Of a stretch of DNA of 53,094 nucleotides, positions 1 to 6,635 are shown piece by piece. The notes beneath the pieces were generated by a model. It saw only the letters and a program-made list of their open reading frames with translations. It was not told the DNA's origin and searched no databases. Location of the stretch: NCBI GenBank assembly GCA_900319245.1, contig ONNQ01000027.1:1-53094 (forward strand), read 5' to 3'. The position numbers and the translations under genes were made by a program. The first letter of the stretch is position 1; each line of letters starts with the position of its first letter. The stretch comes from an uncultured Lachnospiraceae bacterium. GTDB taxonomy: Bacteria; Bacillota; Clostridia; Lachnospirales; Lachnospiraceae.

Positions 1-26
1 AGAAACTGTCACATACACAAACGGCA
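1..26. repeat. 26-bp terminal direct repeat (left copy)
   Basis: Bases 1-26 are identical to bases 53069-53094. Together with a reading frame that continues exactly across the junction, this shows the molecule is circular, or circularly permuted and assembled as a circle. The length suits an assembler overlap better than a biological terminal repeat, but sequence alone cannot tell these apart. Confidence 0.9.
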
Positions 27-367
27 ATGAATACATTGACTACGATCAAGCGTTAGATTTATTAAATTCGTTGCCGTCCGCACAGCCGGAAACGCACGAT
101 AAACGCACGAAAACGCACGCGTGCGATTTAATCGACAGACGGAAGGTCAGATATAAATTGACCGCTCTTGTTAATGAAGTTGAAGAAATCTTTGCGCATA
201 TTAGGGAGAGAGAGGTGGACGATTCGGTTTGTGGCTTATGCGAATATGACGGTGCATATATAGGACAATCGGGGGATTGGTGCAACGAATGCCCCGGATT
301 CGACAGGGATGACTGCTTCAAACTGAAGGAAAAGTACAGAGAGGAATGGTTGAAGATAGATGGATGA
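2..367 (+). CDS. Small Cys-rich 'SRQAAID' family protein, 3' part (gene starts at 52977)
   Basis: The frame is open from base 2 with no start of its own. Joined to the segment beginning at 52977 it gives a protein of about 152 residues. The N-terminal half (in the right-end segment) has CISRQAAID, followed here by LLNSLPSAQPE, a pairing seen in many small gut-phage proteins of unknown function. The C-terminal half has four Cys in CGLC and CNEC plus a later Cys, suggesting a small zinc-binding module. The next gene carries the same SRQAAID/LPSAQPE pair, so the two are probably paralogues. It overlaps that gene by 8 bp, which suggests coupled translation. No biochemical role can be assigned. 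Confidence 0.75.
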   Translation, partial: ETVTYTNGNEYIDYDQALDLLNSLPSAQPETHDKRTKTHACDLIDRRKVRYKLTALVNEVEEIFAHIREREVDDSVCGLCEYDGAYIGQSGDWCNECPGFDRDDCFKLKEKYREEWLKIDG

Positions 368-659
368 TTTAATCAGCCGTCAGGCGGCGATAGATGCGCT
401 TGACAAGAGGTTTGATTCTATACCTATTGAACAGACAACGGAAATTCTACAGTTGAGAAAAGACCTGCGAGAATTGCCATCCGCACAGCCTGAACGGATT
501 AAGGGGCATTGGATTGAAATAACATCAAGCAATCACACATACAAGTGTTCTGTGTGCGGGAGGCTTCTTGCCAATATCACTGATGGCAAAAACAATGTTG
601 CAAAGAATTATCCGTATTGTCATTGTGGCGCAGATATGAGAGGTGAACAGGATGGCTAA
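360..659 (+). CDS. Small 'SRQAAID' protein with C-terminal zinc ribbon
   Basis: A 99-residue protein beginning MDDLISRQAAIDAL, with LPSAQPE near residue 40 and a treble-clef or zinc-ribbon-like end (KCSVCG ... YPYCHCG). It is a shorter relative of the preceding gene: the SRQAAID helix and LPSAQPE turn are shared, the Cys modules differ. It starts inside the end of the previous gene and its end overlaps the next start, so it sits in a tightly coupled string of small genes. The family is common in gut Bacillota phages and has no established function known to me. A nucleic-acid or protein adaptor role is only a guess. Confidence 0.75.
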   Translation: MDDLISRQAAIDALDKRFDSIPIEQTTEILQLRKDLRELPSAQPERIKGHWIEITSSNHTYKCSVCGRLLANITDGKNNVAKNYPYCHCGADMRGEQDG

Positions 660-954
660 ATACATCATTGAAATTGAAGATGTGCCGTCAATGTTAGAAG
701 ATGGATTTGCGTTTTATAAATGTGTTGATGCTCCGTGGTGGTACATATCAGATATGCATATAAATAGACTGAAACCGTATGAAGATGCGGAACGCAATAC
801 AGGGGAATGGAGAGAACATATCTTTGATGGAATAATGGGTGGCAGACCTAGAGCATTGATGTGTACGAAATGCAATGTCATTAGCATGTATGCATCTAAC
901 TACTGTCCGCATTGCGGCGCAAAGATGGACGAGAGGATAAGGTGTGATTTATGA
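652..954 (+). CDS. Hypothetical protein with C-terminal zinc ribbon
   Basis: About 100 residues. I chose ATG 652 over the in-frame GTG at 643 because a purine-rich AGAGG lies about 8 bases before it. The N-terminal part (MAKYIIEIEDVPSM) is a beta-alpha segment typical of small phage proteins. The C-terminal part has two CxxC knuckles, MCTKCN and YCPHCG, so it probably binds one zinc. Its stop overlaps the next start as ATGA. Function unknown; the pattern of an N-terminal domain plus terminal zinc ribbon repeats in several genes of this region (see 360-659 and 4061-4288). Confidence 0.7.
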   Translation: MAKYIIEIEDVPSMLEDGFAFYKCVDAPWWYISDMHINRLKPYEDAERNTGEWREHIFDGIMGGRPRALMCTKCNVISMYASNYCPHCGAKMDERIRCDL

Positions 955-1160
955 CCGTTATACCCTATGGATTGAGAATACTAAAGACGGATACGTGTGA
1001 ATTATGTAAAGAATATGGAGTTCAGGACTGCAAGCGTTGTCATCTTGGGAACCCATATATAGATTGTGAGGACTACGACCGCGTGAATGATACTTGCAAG
1101 TCCAACGGTGCTTGTCAAGATCCAGCGAACAAACGGAAAGGGGCGGAAGATGAAGGATAA
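951..1160 (+). CDS. Hypothetical Cys-rich small protein
   Basis: A 69-residue protein coupled to the gene before it by an ATGA overlap. Six cysteines (CELCKEYG, CKRCH, then single Cys at YIDCED, DTCKS and ACQD) suggest one or two metal-binding knuckles. No transmembrane segment or signal peptide is visible. It belongs to the string of small Cys-rich early genes and I do not recognise its family. Confidence 0.6.
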   Translation: MTVIPYGLRILKTDTCELCKEYGVQDCKRCHLGNPYIDCEDYDRVNDTCKSNGACQDPANKRKGAEDEG

Positions 1161-1208
1161 AATTCGGGAATCGCAAAAGGTCAAGGTCACACTAAAGGAG
1201 TCGCTGTA

Positions 1209-1874
1209 ATGAATTACATAAGTATTATTACGAACTTTGGGTGTCATTACAAATGCCCCTACTGCATCGTGAAGAAGAATAATCTTCATATTCCAAGAAC
1301 AACACTCGCCGGGTTGGACAGTCTCGAGAAAGCCTTGAAAGAGACTAGATGCAACATTATTTCTATCTCCGGAGGCGGAGACCCACTCTATGAGTATGAG
1401 AAACACGTTGACTGGTATCGAAAGTTATTCGGTATTGTTCGTAAGTGCCACATCAATGGCAGCATATGTTCTGTCCCTGTGGAAATGCATACCAGTTACA
1501 TGACTGACGAGACTTCTTTTCCGTTCTATGACTGCTTCCGGGTTGTATATCATGCAAATAGTATCGACCAGCTTTCGCACATTCGCCGGATTGGTGACGA
1601 AATTACTCGGGCAGTATTTGTAGTAACTGCGGACTACACCATTGCTGACATTATGGACATTGCCCTGTTCGTGAAGAATAGCTCTGAAATTGACGAATTG
1701 AGCTTCCGGCAGTTGGTTGATGATAAATACACTGAACAGCACTACCTTGAGGACTATCTTCGCATGGGCCACAAGAAGTTGTGGTGGTACATCGAGCAGA
1801 ATGATTATAACCTCTACTACGCAGAGAATGAAGTCAGTGGTCGATACCGAGATTTCGAGAAAGAGGAATCGTAA
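1209..1874 (+). CDS. Radical SAM protein
   Basis: A 221-residue protein with the radical SAM 4Fe-4S signature CxxxCxxC at C12, C16 and C19 (GCHYKCPYC), directly after the first beta-strand as in the family. A following SISGGGDPL fits the GGE-like SAM-binding strand. Such enzymes cleave S-adenosylmethionine to a 5'-deoxyadenosyl radical; the substrate cannot be read from sequence. QueE-like phage radical SAM enzymes make 7-deazaguanine precursors, but no queuosine partner genes (queC, queD, folE) are present here, so that role is not supported. The start has a good AAAGGAG site. A possible 19-residue leader ORF (1150-1209) ends on its start codon and could couple translation. Confidence 0.85.
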   Translation: MNYISIITNFGCHYKCPYCIVKKNNLHIPRTTLAGLDSLEKALKETRCNIISISGGGDPLYEYEKHVDWYRKLFGIVRKCHINGSICSVPVEMHTSYMTDETSFPFYDCFRVVYHANSIDQLSHIRRIGDEITRAVFVVTADYTIADIMDIALFVKNSSEIDELSFRQLVDDKYTEQHYLEDYLRMGHKKLWWYIEQNDYNLYYAENEVSGRYRDFEKEES

Positions 1875-1936
1875 TGCAGTTAGCAGAAAAAGCCGTAGGG
1901 ATGATGATACATACCGAAGATTGAGAGGATAGACGA

Positions 1937-2182
1937 ATGAAAGAGGCAACGCTTTATATTTGCGAAATCTGCCAAACAAGATACGCCAGCAAGAAAGAAG
2001 CTGAGAACTGCGAAGCAGCGCACATCAAGCCAAAGAAATTGACAAAGTCAATGAAATTCCACCCGTACAAGAGTGGAAAGGACCCGACCCTTACACGTTA
2101 TGAAGCATCTCAGGGATCTCAGTACCCAGACTTGATAGACATCGAGATGCAGGATGGGAAAACGGTTAGATACAAGCGATAG
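1937..2182 (+). CDS. Small zinc-finger-like protein
   Basis: An 81-residue protein with an N-terminal C2H2-like finger: CEICQTRYASKKEAENCEAAH gives Cys-x2-Cys, then Cys and His at finger spacing. The remainder is basic and polar (KPKKLTKSMKFHPYKSG). DNA or RNA binding is plausible but unproven. AGAGGA lies upstream of the ATG. The 62 bases before it hold only a 16-codon ORF (from 1874) with no other support. Confidence 0.65.
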   Translation: MKEATLYICEICQTRYASKKEAENCEAAHIKPKKLTKSMKFHPYKSGKDPTLTRYEASQGSQYPDLIDIEMQDGKTVRYKR

Positions 2183-2197
2183 GGGGAAAGAGAGGCC

Positions 2198-2722
2198 ATG
2201 GGCAGAATGAAGGAAAGCAAGTACATCCGAGCGGACTTGTTCATGAACAAGATTGCAGAGAGTGCGTTTTTCTCAGCGGCTGAAAAGGGCAAGATTCGGG
2301 CAGCGATTGAGAAGGAACTGGGAGAGGATGTAAAGCCAGTAGTACATATATACCGGGAATGCGGCACGACGATGGATGAGGATGAAAGTTATACAGAAAG
2401 AGGACTTGAAGACGATGCCGTATACGATTTGTGGACTCCTATTCCTGTAAGAATCCCGGCGGGAGGATGGACGACAATCGACACAGGAATACATATTGCG
2501 AGCTCAGAAGGGGCTTTTGTTGTAGGAAAGCTGGAATCCAAGTCAGGCCTGAATGTGAAACGCCATATTGGCAGACTGGGGTGCGTGATAGACGCAGACC
2601 ACACGGGAAACATTGTTATGAAGCTCTATAACCTGGGGAAACAAGATTATATTTTTCGAGCGGGTGACAAGATCGCGCAGATGGTCATACAGCGTGTGCC
2701 TATATCTGCCTCAAACAGATGA
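2198..2722 (+). CDS. dUTPase-superfamily protein lacking motif V
   Basis: A 174-residue protein. After a helical N-terminal segment of about 70 residues it has a trimeric dUTPase-like core: YDLWTP (motif I region), ESKSGL (motif II), CVIDADHTGNI (motif III, with the catalytic-type Asp) and GDKIAQMVI (motif IV). The protein stops soon after motif IV, and the flexible glycine-rich motif V that closes the active site is absent. The neighbouring gene at 2941-3390 is a second family member and keeps motif V. The two might act together, or this one may be regulatory or act on another nucleotide. Some phage dUTPases double as signalling proteins, so loss of motif V is notable. Confidence 0.75.
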   Translation: MGRMKESKYIRADLFMNKIAESAFFSAAEKGKIRAAIEKELGEDVKPVVHIYRECGTTMDEDESYTERGLEDDAVYDLWTPIPVRIPAGGWTTIDTGIHIASSEGAFVVGKLESKSGLNVKRHIGRLGCVIDADHTGNIVMKLYNLGKQDYIFRAGDKIAQMVIQRVPISASNR

Positions 2723-2767
2723 AAGTCCCGGAAGATATAGAACGAGGAAAATCTGTGAGGTGGCAGG

Positions 2768-2944
2768 ATGAAACTAACCAAAGAGGAAAAGGAAATTTGC
2801 AAGGAATATAGCGCACGGGATGAGGTAGGATACGTGCATTGCTCAGAATGCCCGCTGCGCATACCCGAGGAATACATTTTGTGTAAAAGCAATGCGACCG
2901 CAGAGGAATGGCGGGAGCATCTGGAATGGGGGAAAGAACATTGA
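2768..2944 (+). CDS. Hypothetical Cys-containing small protein
   Basis: A 58-residue ORF with an AGGTGGCAGG upstream region. It begins [14 protein letters not shown] and ends [13 protein letters not shown]. The middle has CSECPLR and ILCKS, a possible zinc knuckle. Its stop overlaps the likely TTG start of the next gene (TTGA). The amphipathic, Glu/Lys-rich composition is coding-like and the position in a coupled gene string supports it. Function unknown. Confidence 0.6.
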   Translation: MKLTKEEKEICKEYSARDEVGYVHCSECPLRIPEEYILCKSNATAEEWREHLEWGKEH

Positions 2945-3390
2945 TTTCAGCGGAGAATGAAGCGGTAAAAATCAGAATCCGGTATCATGCCGATATTGAC
3001 CGGGTAGAGAAGATCAGCCAGGGAGACTGGATCGACCTTAGAGCGACTGAAGATGTGGAAATGAAAAAAGGCCAGTTCAAAATGTTCTCATTGGGTGTGT
3101 CAATGGAACTGCCGAAAGGATATGAGGCTCTGTGCGTGCCAAGAAGCAGTACGTTCAGGAAGTATGGAGTCATTCTGGTCAACAGCGTTGGCGTAATTGA
3201 TGAGACGTTCTGCGGAGATGAGGATGTATGGCAGTTTCTTGCCTATGCCATGAGAGATACGGTCATTCCAAAAAATGAGAGGATCTGCCAGTTCAGGATT
3301 ATTGAACACCAGCCTGCGATTGAGTTCGAGGAGGTTGAGAAACTGGGAAATAAAAACAGAGGCGGAATAGGAAGTACAGGGAGGGCCTAA
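2941..3390 (+). CDS. dut: dUTP diphosphatase (dUTPase)
   Basis: About 149 residues if it starts at the TTG coupled to the previous stop; in-frame ATGs at 2926 and 2908 are alternatives. All family motifs are visible: WIDLRA (I), RSSTF (II, variant of RSG), [13 protein letters not shown] (III), NERICQFRI (IV) and [12 protein letters not shown] (V). It hydrolyses dUTP to dUMP and pyrophosphate, keeping uracil out of phage DNA. The variant F-R-K-Y-G-V after motif II is common in Bacillota phage dUTPases. It sits just downstream of a second, motif-V-less family member. Confidence 0.85.
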   Translation: MISAENEAVKIRIRYHADIDRVEKISQGDWIDLRATEDVEMKKGQFKMFSLGVSMELPKGYEALCVPRSSTFRKYGVILVNSVGVIDETFCGDEDVWQFLAYAMRDTVIPKNERICQFRIIEHQPAIEFEEVEKLGNKNRGGIGSTGRA

Positions 3391-3392
3391 GT

Positions 3393-3947
3393 ATGAGAAT
3401 TCAACGACTGACAACTATCGAAGAACCAACGAACTTTTTGATCGGCGACAAGATCAACATTGACCACTACACGGCAACGTGTCAGGAGATTACGTCAAAG
3501 GGCGCACTGTTTTTGATGGATCAGTATCTCGGTAAACCCTACGCAATGAACGCTAAGGGCACGAACCGGGGCGGTTACGCGGAGAGCGATCTCAGGGAGA
3601 CGCTCAGAAGCAAGAAGATCCTCGACATCTTCAAAGGCATCCGCTACTACATGGTTCCGTTCGACAACGGCGACCTGATCCGGATCCCTTTTGCTGGCGA
3701 AATTTTCGGCGATAAGCTGCCGGAATGGTGCGAGCCGGACGGTCATGAGCAGTGGCCGCTCATGCGGGATAGACGCAACCGATTAGCTTCAAGATGCGGT
3801 GAGTATGATTGGGGATGGCTCCAGAACAAAGACAAAACGTCCTCGACGTATTTCTGCTTTGTCAACGACAACGGCAATGTCGACTACTGGGACGCCTCGA
3901 CTGTCCTCGGGGCCCGGCTGGCTTTCCTGATCGTAACATACAGATAA
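3393..3947 (+). CDS. DUF6273-like phage protein
   Basis: A 184-residue protein whose C-terminal half looks like the DUF6273 family often found in Bacillota phages: LMRDRRNRLAS, a tryptophan-rich WGWLQNKD stretch, then YFCFVNDNGNVDYWDAS and LGARLAFLIV. The repeated aromatic/Gly/Asn pattern resembles a C-type-lectin-like fold. That is the same fold class used by DGR target proteins, but no template copy of this region is seen here. It lies among early/middle genes rather than tail genes. Function unknown. GGGAGGG upstream supports the ATG. Confidence 0.65.
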   Translation: MRIQRLTTIEEPTNFLIGDKINIDHYTATCQEITSKGALFLMDQYLGKPYAMNAKGTNRGGYAESDLRETLRSKKILDIFKGIRYYMVPFDNGDLIRIPFAGEIFGDKLPEWCEPDGHEQWPLMRDRRNRLASRCGEYDWGWLQNKDKTSSTYFCFVNDNGNVDYWDASTVLGARLAFLIVTYR

Positions 3948-3967
3948 AACAAAGAGGAGGCAGAGAC

Positions 3968-4045
3968 GTGTCATTCTTGATATTTATCCTTGGCTACGGT
4001 CTCGGAATGATCGTGACCTTGTGGATCGTGATTAGAAACAGCTAG
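3968..4045 (+). CDS. Single-pass membrane micropeptide
   Basis: A 25-residue ORF starting GTG, preceded by AAAGAGGAGG at ideal spacing. It encodes MSFLIFILGYGLGMIVTLW and ends IVIRNS, a single hydrophobic helix with small-residue (G-x-x-x-G-like) packing positions. Such membrane peptides are common in this part of related phages. Function unknown. It is too short for most gene callers, but the strong ribosome site and membrane profile support it. Confidence 0.6.
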   Translation: MSFLIFILGYGLGMIVTLWIVIRNS

Positions 4046-4060
4046 AGGGAGGTGATGCCG

Positions 4061-4288
4061 ATGGACGTGATAACAACATTGCTGCAGATGGCCGGAGAAG
4101 AATCGTCGGTCATCCGGAAGACCGCAATCATGGACGCAGTGAACGCTGTCGAGAAACAGCGCGAGTATCCGGGGCGGCGGACATTCAAGTGTCCGGTATG
4201 CGGCGCAGACATCCTGCTGACAGACGTATTTTGCCGGCATTGCGGCCAGCGGCTGCCGAGTAGCAAAGAAATGTGGAGGACGCTATGA
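4061..4288 (+). CDS. Zinc-ribbon small protein
   Basis: About 75 residues. Helical N-terminus (MDVITTLLQMAGEE ... AVNAVEKQ) followed by a zinc ribbon with KCPVCGADI and FCRHCGQRL. I chose ATG 4061 because GAGGGAGG ends about 8 bases before it; ATG 4055 would be too close. It is coupled by ATGA overlap to the late-regulator gene. Probable small nucleic-acid-binding or adaptor protein; family not recognised. Confidence 0.65.
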   Translation: MDVITTLLQMAGEESSVIRKTAIMDAVNAVEKQREYPGRRTFKCPVCGADILLTDVFCRHCGQRLPSSKEMWRTL

Positions 4289-4728
4289 CTGTTAAGCAAT
4301 ACTTGTATTCAGTCCGGGACGAACAGAAAGAAATCGAGGAACTGAACGAGCGCATTTATGAAATGCGGATGTCCTTGCTCCCAGGCGCGATGCGGTACGA
4401 CACGGACAAAGTACAAGTATCGCCGAAAGACACAACTGACCGCATGACGGAAATCGCAGACTATGTCACATCGCTTGAGAACAAGATGGAAACACTCGCG
4501 GTAAAACGGCGGAACGCGCAGAAGCTGATCTGGATGCTAGAGGACAGTCGCGAACGGCAGGTCCTTGACAGCTATTTTCTTTCCGTGAAGCGCCCAGCGA
4601 TGCGAAACGTAGCAGCGATGATCAACTACTCGTTGCCGCAGACAGTCCGGATATATGATTCGGGCATCAAACATCTCGAAAAGATGATAACAAATGATAA
4701 CGAGGTTCGTGCTATGATAGTAGCGTGA
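4285..4728 (+). CDS. ArpU/RinA-like (DUF1492) late transcription regulator
   Basis: A 147-residue protein with an N-terminal coiled coil (EEIEELNERIYEMRMSLL-type heptads) and a C-terminal sigma-like helix-turn-helix: MLEDSRERQVLDSYFL and NVAAMINYSLPQTVRIYDSGIKHLEK. This layout and its place immediately upstream of the terminase/packaging block match the DUF1492/ArpU/RinA family, which in Bacillota phages activates transcription of packaging and structural genes. TGGAGGA precedes the ATG. Likely target: a promoter in the 4729-4950 gap or just before the terminase genes. Confidence 0.75.
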   Translation: MTVKQYLYSVRDEQKEIEELNERIYEMRMSLLPGAMRYDTDKVQVSPKDTTDRMTEIADYVTSLENKMETLAVKRRNAQKLIWMLEDSRERQVLDSYFLSVKRPAMRNVAAMINYSLPQTVRIYDSGIKHLEKMITNDNEVRAMIVA

Positions 4729-4775
4729 AAGTTGGTCAAGGACGAAAGCGATTGACCATTTTCCCATCCTGTGTT

Positions 4776-4837
4776 AGCGGTAGACTTTGAGCGATTTGAG
4801 CGATCCTGTATGAGGGATGGCCTCAAAGCCTGCCGCT
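4776..4837 (+). other. Long imperfect stem-loop in the pre-packaging gap
   Basis: The arm at 4776-4790 (AGCGGTAGACTTTGA) pairs with 4823-4837 (TCAAAGCCTGCCGCT); 13 of 15 positions are Watson-Crick and the rest can wobble. Between them is a tandem TTTGAGCGAT-like repeat and a smaller ATCC/GGAT stem. It lies between the late regulator and the packaging genes, where a late promoter leader, terminator or packaging/cos-related site could be. There is no clear T-tract, so a simple terminator is less likely. Confidence 0.5.
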
Positions 4838-4856
4838 TGTTAGTTACTTACTTACC

Positions 4857-4913
4857 ATTGGGACGGATCACGATATCTACAGCAAGGATGGGAAGACAAA
4901 AATGATACCAAAT
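4857..4913 (+). pseudogene. Possible hicA toxin remnant
   Basis: One frame reads G-T-DHDIYSKDGKTKMIPN, which resembles the conserved core of small HicA/YcfA toxins (G-x-DHDIY...IPRH). Neither an N-terminal start nor the rest of the double-stranded RNA-binding-like domain is in frame. It directly precedes a HicB-family gene, the normal hicAB order. I read it as a leftover of a decayed toxin gene; the match is short and needs a profile search. Confidence 0.4.
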
Positions 4914-4950
4914 CTCTTTTCACACAAACAACAGGATGGGGGAAAAGAAC

Positions 4951-5304
4951 ATGAAAGCAGCATATCCGACAATACTTACACGTGATAAAGACATTGTGCT
5001 TGTCGAGGTTCCTGATCTGGGAATACTCACAGAAGGCAAAAGCGTAGTGGATGCTATTTATATGGCGAGGAACGCAATAGGCTTGGCAGGTGTCACATTG
5101 CAGGACAAAAAGCAGGAAATTCCGAAGTCTTCGGCGCTGGAAGATATCGATATAGCTTCCGGAACGTTTGCTGATGTTGGAGGAGGAATCCTGACACTTG
5201 TTGATATTGACTTTAATGCATACCGCAGGAAGCTTGACATGCAGATGATGAGACGGAATATAACACTTCCGGAATGGCTTAAGCGGCAGATGAAGCAAAC
5301 CTGA
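4951..5304 (+). CDS. hicB: HicB-family antitoxin, C-terminus lost by a frameshift
   Basis: A 117-residue ORF with the HicB fold at the N-terminus: YPTILTRD, VPDLGILTEGKSVVDAIYMARNAIGL. The C-terminus should be a ribbon-helix-helix DNA-binding domain. The frame runs through RRNITLPEWLKR and then stops at 5304. In the -1 frame from about 5286 the text continues as ADEANLNVSGVLQEALKDK and ends at 5366, which is what a complete HicB needs. One G missing from a GGG run near 5285 explains this. So this is either a natural pseudogene or a sequencing error. With the toxin also broken, the locus is probably dead. Confidence 0.7.
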   Translation: MKAAYPTILTRDKDIVLVEVPDLGILTEGKSVVDAIYMARNAIGLAGVTLQDKKQEIPKSSALEDIDIASGTFADVGGGILTLVDIDFNAYRRKLDMQMMRRNITLPEWLKRQMKQT

Positions 5305-5381
5305 ATGTATCCGGAGTTCTTCAGGAGGCATTGAAAGATAAGCCCGGGTTTGCAAAAGAGGCATAAGCGATAAGCAGAAGA

Positions 5382-5406
5382 GAATGCTATGTGGCATTCC
5401 CTTTTT
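5382..5406 (+). terminator. Rho-independent terminator after hicB
   Basis: GAATGC (5382-5387) and GCATTC (5394-5399) form a perfect 6-bp stem with a 6-nt loop, followed by CCTTTTT. It is well placed to end transcription of the hicB remnant and isolate it from the packaging operon. Confidence 0.7.
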
Positions 5407-5461
5407 GTGTGGCGGCAGTGCTGCCAAGCGGAAGAGTGCAGGCCGCTATACAAATTCACCC

Positions 5462-5481
5462 GGCGGGGCAAGCGCCCCGCC
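5462..5481 (+). other. GC-rich perfect hairpin upstream of the packaging operon
   Basis: GGCGGGGC AAGC GCCCCGCC forms a perfect 8-bp stem with an AAGC loop, ending 24 bases before the first packaging-operon start. No T-tract follows. It could be a transcript-stabilising leader hairpin or part of a packaging (cos) site, since the terminase is of lambda GpA type. The role is inferred. Confidence 0.5.
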
Positions 5482-5505
5482 ATGCTGACGAAGGAGGCGT
5501 AGCTC

Positions 5506-6120
5506 ATGGCGGACAAAGGTCCAATATATCTTTATATCGACGCGACAGATGTGATGAAAAAAGCGGAAGCGCTACGAAGAAATTTGAGCGATGAGCAAGT
5601 ACACCGCGCCATGCGTCGTGTATACAAACGTGTACCTGGACATGTCAGGATGATTCTGAGACAGGATCTGCCGAAAAAATACTACGTTAAGCCGGGAGAA
5701 ATCAATGCGGCGGTTAAGAAGGGAACTGTTTCGGATTTGAGTTGTTCGATTCCTGTTGTTGGCAGACGGCGCGACATTGGCGGAAAAGGAGTTTCTGCCA
5801 GCGGGGGAGCGCATGGCTGGAAGAGCTTAAAACGGAAATATCGCGTCAAGGCCAAAATCGTAAAGTCTGGCGTAAGCACACTGCCGCAACGTGTCGGGCA
5901 TACAGGGGGCAATGCACCGTTCCGAAATCTCGGCTCGAGTATCATGCCACTTACATGGACGAGACGTTCAAAAAAGCGTCTTCCAATCGAGAAGATGGTA
6001 TCCATTGCGCTTCCGCAGATGCCGACGAACCGAAGCGAGGCTGATGTGCAGAAGGACATCAAGGATTACATGTATCAGCGATTAGAGCATGAGTTTAACC
6101 AGCTTCTCGGAAATGTGTGA
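5506..6120 (+). CDS. Minor tail protein Z-like (gpZ family) protein
   Basis: A 204-residue basic protein. N-terminal MADKGPIYLYIDATDVMKKAEALRR and a helix-rich segment, then a basic beta region (GGKGVSASGGAHGWK, KRKYRVKAKIVKSG) and a TLPQRVGH / PFRNLGSS stretch. This resembles prophage minor tail protein Z and tail-completion proteins. Its place before terS is unusual for a tail gene but is seen in mosaic Bacillota phages. AAGGAGG precedes the ATG. The family call rests on overall pattern only. Confidence 0.5.
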   Translation: MADKGPIYLYIDATDVMKKAEALRRNLSDEQVHRAMRRVYKRVPGHVRMILRQDLPKKYYVKPGEINAAVKKGTVSDLSCSIPVVGRRRDIGGKGVSASGGAHGWKSLKRKYRVKAKIVKSGVSTLPQRVGHTGGNAPFRNLGSSIMPLTWTRRSKKRLPIEKMVSIALPQMPTNRSEADVQKDIKDYMYQRLEHEFNQLLGNV

Positions 6121-6122
6121 TT

Positions 6123-6635
6123 ATGGGATACCCGATGACAAAAAAGGAGCTTGCGACAGTTGCAGGCTATTCATACAGACAACTGTATAACATCGACAGA
6201 GATCTACCGGAAGGCAGAAAGCTGTTTGTGAAAAGCGAGGAAGGGAAATACGACCTCGCTATTTTTGTGCAGAAATGGGTTGCGTACAACATATCGCGTG
6301 AGGCCAGTGATGATGCAGACATTGACACGATCAAGGCCCGGCATGAAAAAGCAAAGGCCGAGAAAACAGAGATCGAAGTCGAGAAGCTGAAAGGTCAGCT
6401 TGTTGATGTGGGCGAAGTTAAGCGGCTTTGGGGAGAGATTGCAAACACCGTCATGCAGAATCTTATTCATCTTCCAAGTAAGCTTGCACCAATGCTGACC
6501 ATGATGGACAACACAGACGTAATTGCCGACATTATCGACAGGGAAATCCGGACAGTCCTGGAAGCATTATCAGAGACACCACTTCCGGAAGGCGCAGCAG
6601 CACAACAGGATGAGGAGACAGATGAAGACAAATGA
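6123..6635 (+). CDS. terS: Terminase small subunit (Nu1-like)
   Basis: A 170-residue protein. The N-terminus has a winged helix-turn-helix-like segment (MTKKELATVAGYSYRQLYNID), as in lambda Nu1. It is followed by a long charged coiled coil (RHEKAKAEKTEIEVEKLKGQ) and a C-terminal alpha-helical region with an acidic tail. It recognises the packaging site and recruits the large subunit. ATG 6123 is preferred over the overlapping GTG 6117. It overlaps terL by 4 bases, the usual coupled arrangement. Confidence 0.8.
   Translation: MGYPMTKKELATVAGYSYRQLYNIDRDLPEGRKLFVKSEEGKYDLAIFVQKWVAYNISREASDDADIDTIKARHEKAKAEKTEIEVEKLKGQLVDVGEVKRLWGEIANTVMQNLIHLPSKLAPMLTMMDNTDVIADIIDREIRTVLEALSETPLPEGAAAQQDEETDEDK

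Noticed and set aside
1150-1209. 19-codon ORF before the radical SAM gene as a RiPP precursor
   Set aside because: Lacks a leader/core structure and Cys or Thr-rich core; more likely a translational-coupling leader, if translated at all.
1209-1874. QueE assignment for the radical SAM gene
   Set aside because: No queC, queD or folE partners and no other 7-deazaguanine genes in the genome.
2719-2811. 30-codon ORF starting inside the first dUTPase stop
   Set aside because: No ribosome site, and it overlaps the better-supported gene at 2768-2944.
4852-5427. 191-codon antisense ORF over the hic locus
   Set aside because: No ribosome site; the sense strand carries recognisable HicB text.
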